A stretch of DNA of 64,000 nucleotides from Mytilus trossulus (Eukaryota > Mollusca > Bivalvia > Mytilida > Mytilidae), in assembly GCF_036588685.1 (NCBI RefSeq), contig NC_086381.1:64983436-65047435 (forward strand), in the 5' to 3' direction. Numbering within the stretch: the stretch's first letter is position 1; each line of letters opens with the position of its first letter. Below are positions 62,333 to 64,000 of the stretch, one piece after another. The position numbers and the translations under genes are program-made. Under the pieces are notes generated by a model. That model was not told the DNA's origin, made no database searches, and saw nothing but the letters and a program-made list of their open reading frames with translations.

Positions 62333-64000
62333 ACTATAACACTAGGTTAATGACATGAGTAACATAGAACACGTAAACAAACTTTATGTACTACAACGTA
62401 CACGTGCATTAACGATATATTAACCAACTATATTTAACGGATAGTTTTACCCTGCGGAAAACATGTACATTAAACTCTAGCTAAATGATTCAGTGCAAAT
62501 ATTTTAAGAATGAAACCATATTCCAATTTTAAAATATACATTCTTTATTTATGTATTTCTTTACATACATTTCTATTGATGCAATTTCTTAATTGATGTT
62601 GCTATGGATAATATGTGTTTCCGTGGTAACAAGTCAACAACACTTGACGATAGTATTTGAAAGTGTGCGATAGCTTTTATGTATTTTTTAATCGATAATG
62701 AAACAATTCTGGAAATTAAGCTCTTAAACTGCAATATTCTGCAAATAAAAAATCCGTTTCCAAGGAAAAAATCGTTTGCCATGGTGATAAAACTAAAGAA
62801 AATCCCACGGATTTTTCTATTTAATTAGGAAGAGCAGTATATATACTTTAAAACTACACTTCTATTCTGTACTCATTTGGACTTTTTTTTAAACACCAGA
62901 GAAAATTTGATAATTTCGCAAAAAAAACAAATTTCTGAAAAGTTGAAAATATGCATTGTTTGGTAAAAAATTTCAAATAATTTACAAATTTGGCTGACAT
63001 TCAAGTTTTACTAAAATGAAGCTTAAACCAAGTTGTATCAATGTTATACATTTGAACATTTATGAAAAATGCATGATTTTTTTCATAACCAGGTTCTGAA
63101 TTGTGTTGTTTTTTGCTGATTTTATTAAGATAATACTACGTTTAACAACCAAAAGATAGCGTGCTCGTTACCATATTAACTACTAATATTTTCTCTCTAA
63201 AATGTTTTTCAAGCAGTAGTCTATAACTTTTTTTTCAAGCGCTAATTATAGATAAAATCTGGAAACCCTCATGTTTCGCACTCTACCTAGTTTTTAAAAA
63301 CAGCTATAATTAAGGTGTTAGAAAAGATTTTGTATGTAACATGTAAACAATATCTTTGTATACTAGAACACGTGAATTATTGACATGATCAAGTACATAA
63401 CATCACAGGTAACATTAGACATGTTAGAGTTAGGCTTTATCAAAATGATCAAAAATGGTCTCAAAAAATGATATTATGTTTATAATGTGCATATATGTTA
63501 TATTTTTACATGGGGCATATACATAGCTATGTATTCATTCAGGACTTATTTGAAACTACACTATATTACATGTACATGCTACACATCATGATATTATATT
63601 ATATTATTAATTCGTATATTTCAACAAATTTGATTCGTTTAGGGATAGTCACATGTTAAACTATATTTCCAAAGGTAGAGAGAAAACGGCGGATAGCAAA
63701 AAGCATATTGACCGGCAAAAAGCATATCGCACGGTTATTTTTAGAAAATGTAAAAAGCGATATATTATGTGACGTCATGCAATGAAATCAAGGATATTGA
63801 AACACATGATGTCTGTGATCGATTATTTGACGAAAAAAATCTTCAAATACATAAGATGCACACAAAAAAGTAAATGAAATAACAACTAATATGTTGGTAT
63901 TGTCGAGGAGATAATGTAATATCTACTAGTATAAGATTCCAACAAACCTAAATGACGATTTTGATACAAATATGGTCGAAATTAATAATATAACAAATAT
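62333..64000. other. AT-rich sequence, nothing recognised
   Basis: Includes a minus-strand ORF at 62573-62782 with no family resemblance. I see no splice-bounded exon, repeat family or RNA gene with support. Confidence 0.4.

Noticed and set aside
1-64000. CRISPR arrays, bacterial operons, tRNA or rRNA genes
   Set aside because: Introns, AATAAA signals and animal domain families show eukaryotic nuclear DNA; no array of spaced identical repeats, no rRNA text and no cloverleaf-like sequence was recognised by eye.

Overview
The window is AT-rich animal nuclear DNA. Short exons sit in long introns with canonical GT-AG junctions, and the rest is largely dispersed repeats, miniature inverted-repeat elements and a decayed LINE. 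The gene families (short-chain collagen C4-like, C-type lectin, SRCR) and several high-copy repeats match what I know of marine mussels (Mytilidae, probably Mytilus). That assignment is inference; no search was run.

Layout. (1) 1455-4639, + strand: last three exons of an unrecognised protein ending in one membrane segment. (2) 5809-12115: a tandem segmental duplication. The right unit carries the last exons of a minus-strand short-chain collagen C4-like gene (11184-14184). The left unit is a decayed copy with frameshifts and stops, split by about 2.5 kb of inserted DNA that includes an inverted-repeat element full of palindromes and a near-perfect 145-bp hairpin. (3) 18154-19080, + strand: two joinable exons from an SRCR-type gene, with one nonsense codon. 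(4) 24769-26362: inverted-repeat transposon. (5) 28260-32900: broken LINE with three nested insertions. (6) 33517-41854, minus strand: a four-exon gene predicted to encode a signal peptide, two short 'FHL' exons and a complete dynein light chain (LC8-type) domain. (7) 46975-61075, minus strand: an eight-exon C-type lectin gene with signal peptide, Pro/Gln-rich segment, hydrophobic segment, Ser/Thr-rich linker and one CTLD. Its introns hold minisatellites, small transposons and a possible small secreted-peptide ORF. (8) 61305-62332: a 1-kb element with perfect 28-bp inverted termini.

Three of the coding loci (collagen-like, lectin, SRCR) belong to families that in bivalves are typically secreted or receptor-type and often expanded in immune or matrix contexts, but nothing here shows they act together. 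Exons were assembled by hand from splice sites and reading phase. Most of the internal phases agree, which is the main support for the joined models. The least ordinary items are the secreted dynein-light-chain-like prediction and a set of unrelated inverted-repeat elements whose bodies or ends are built of short palindromes.
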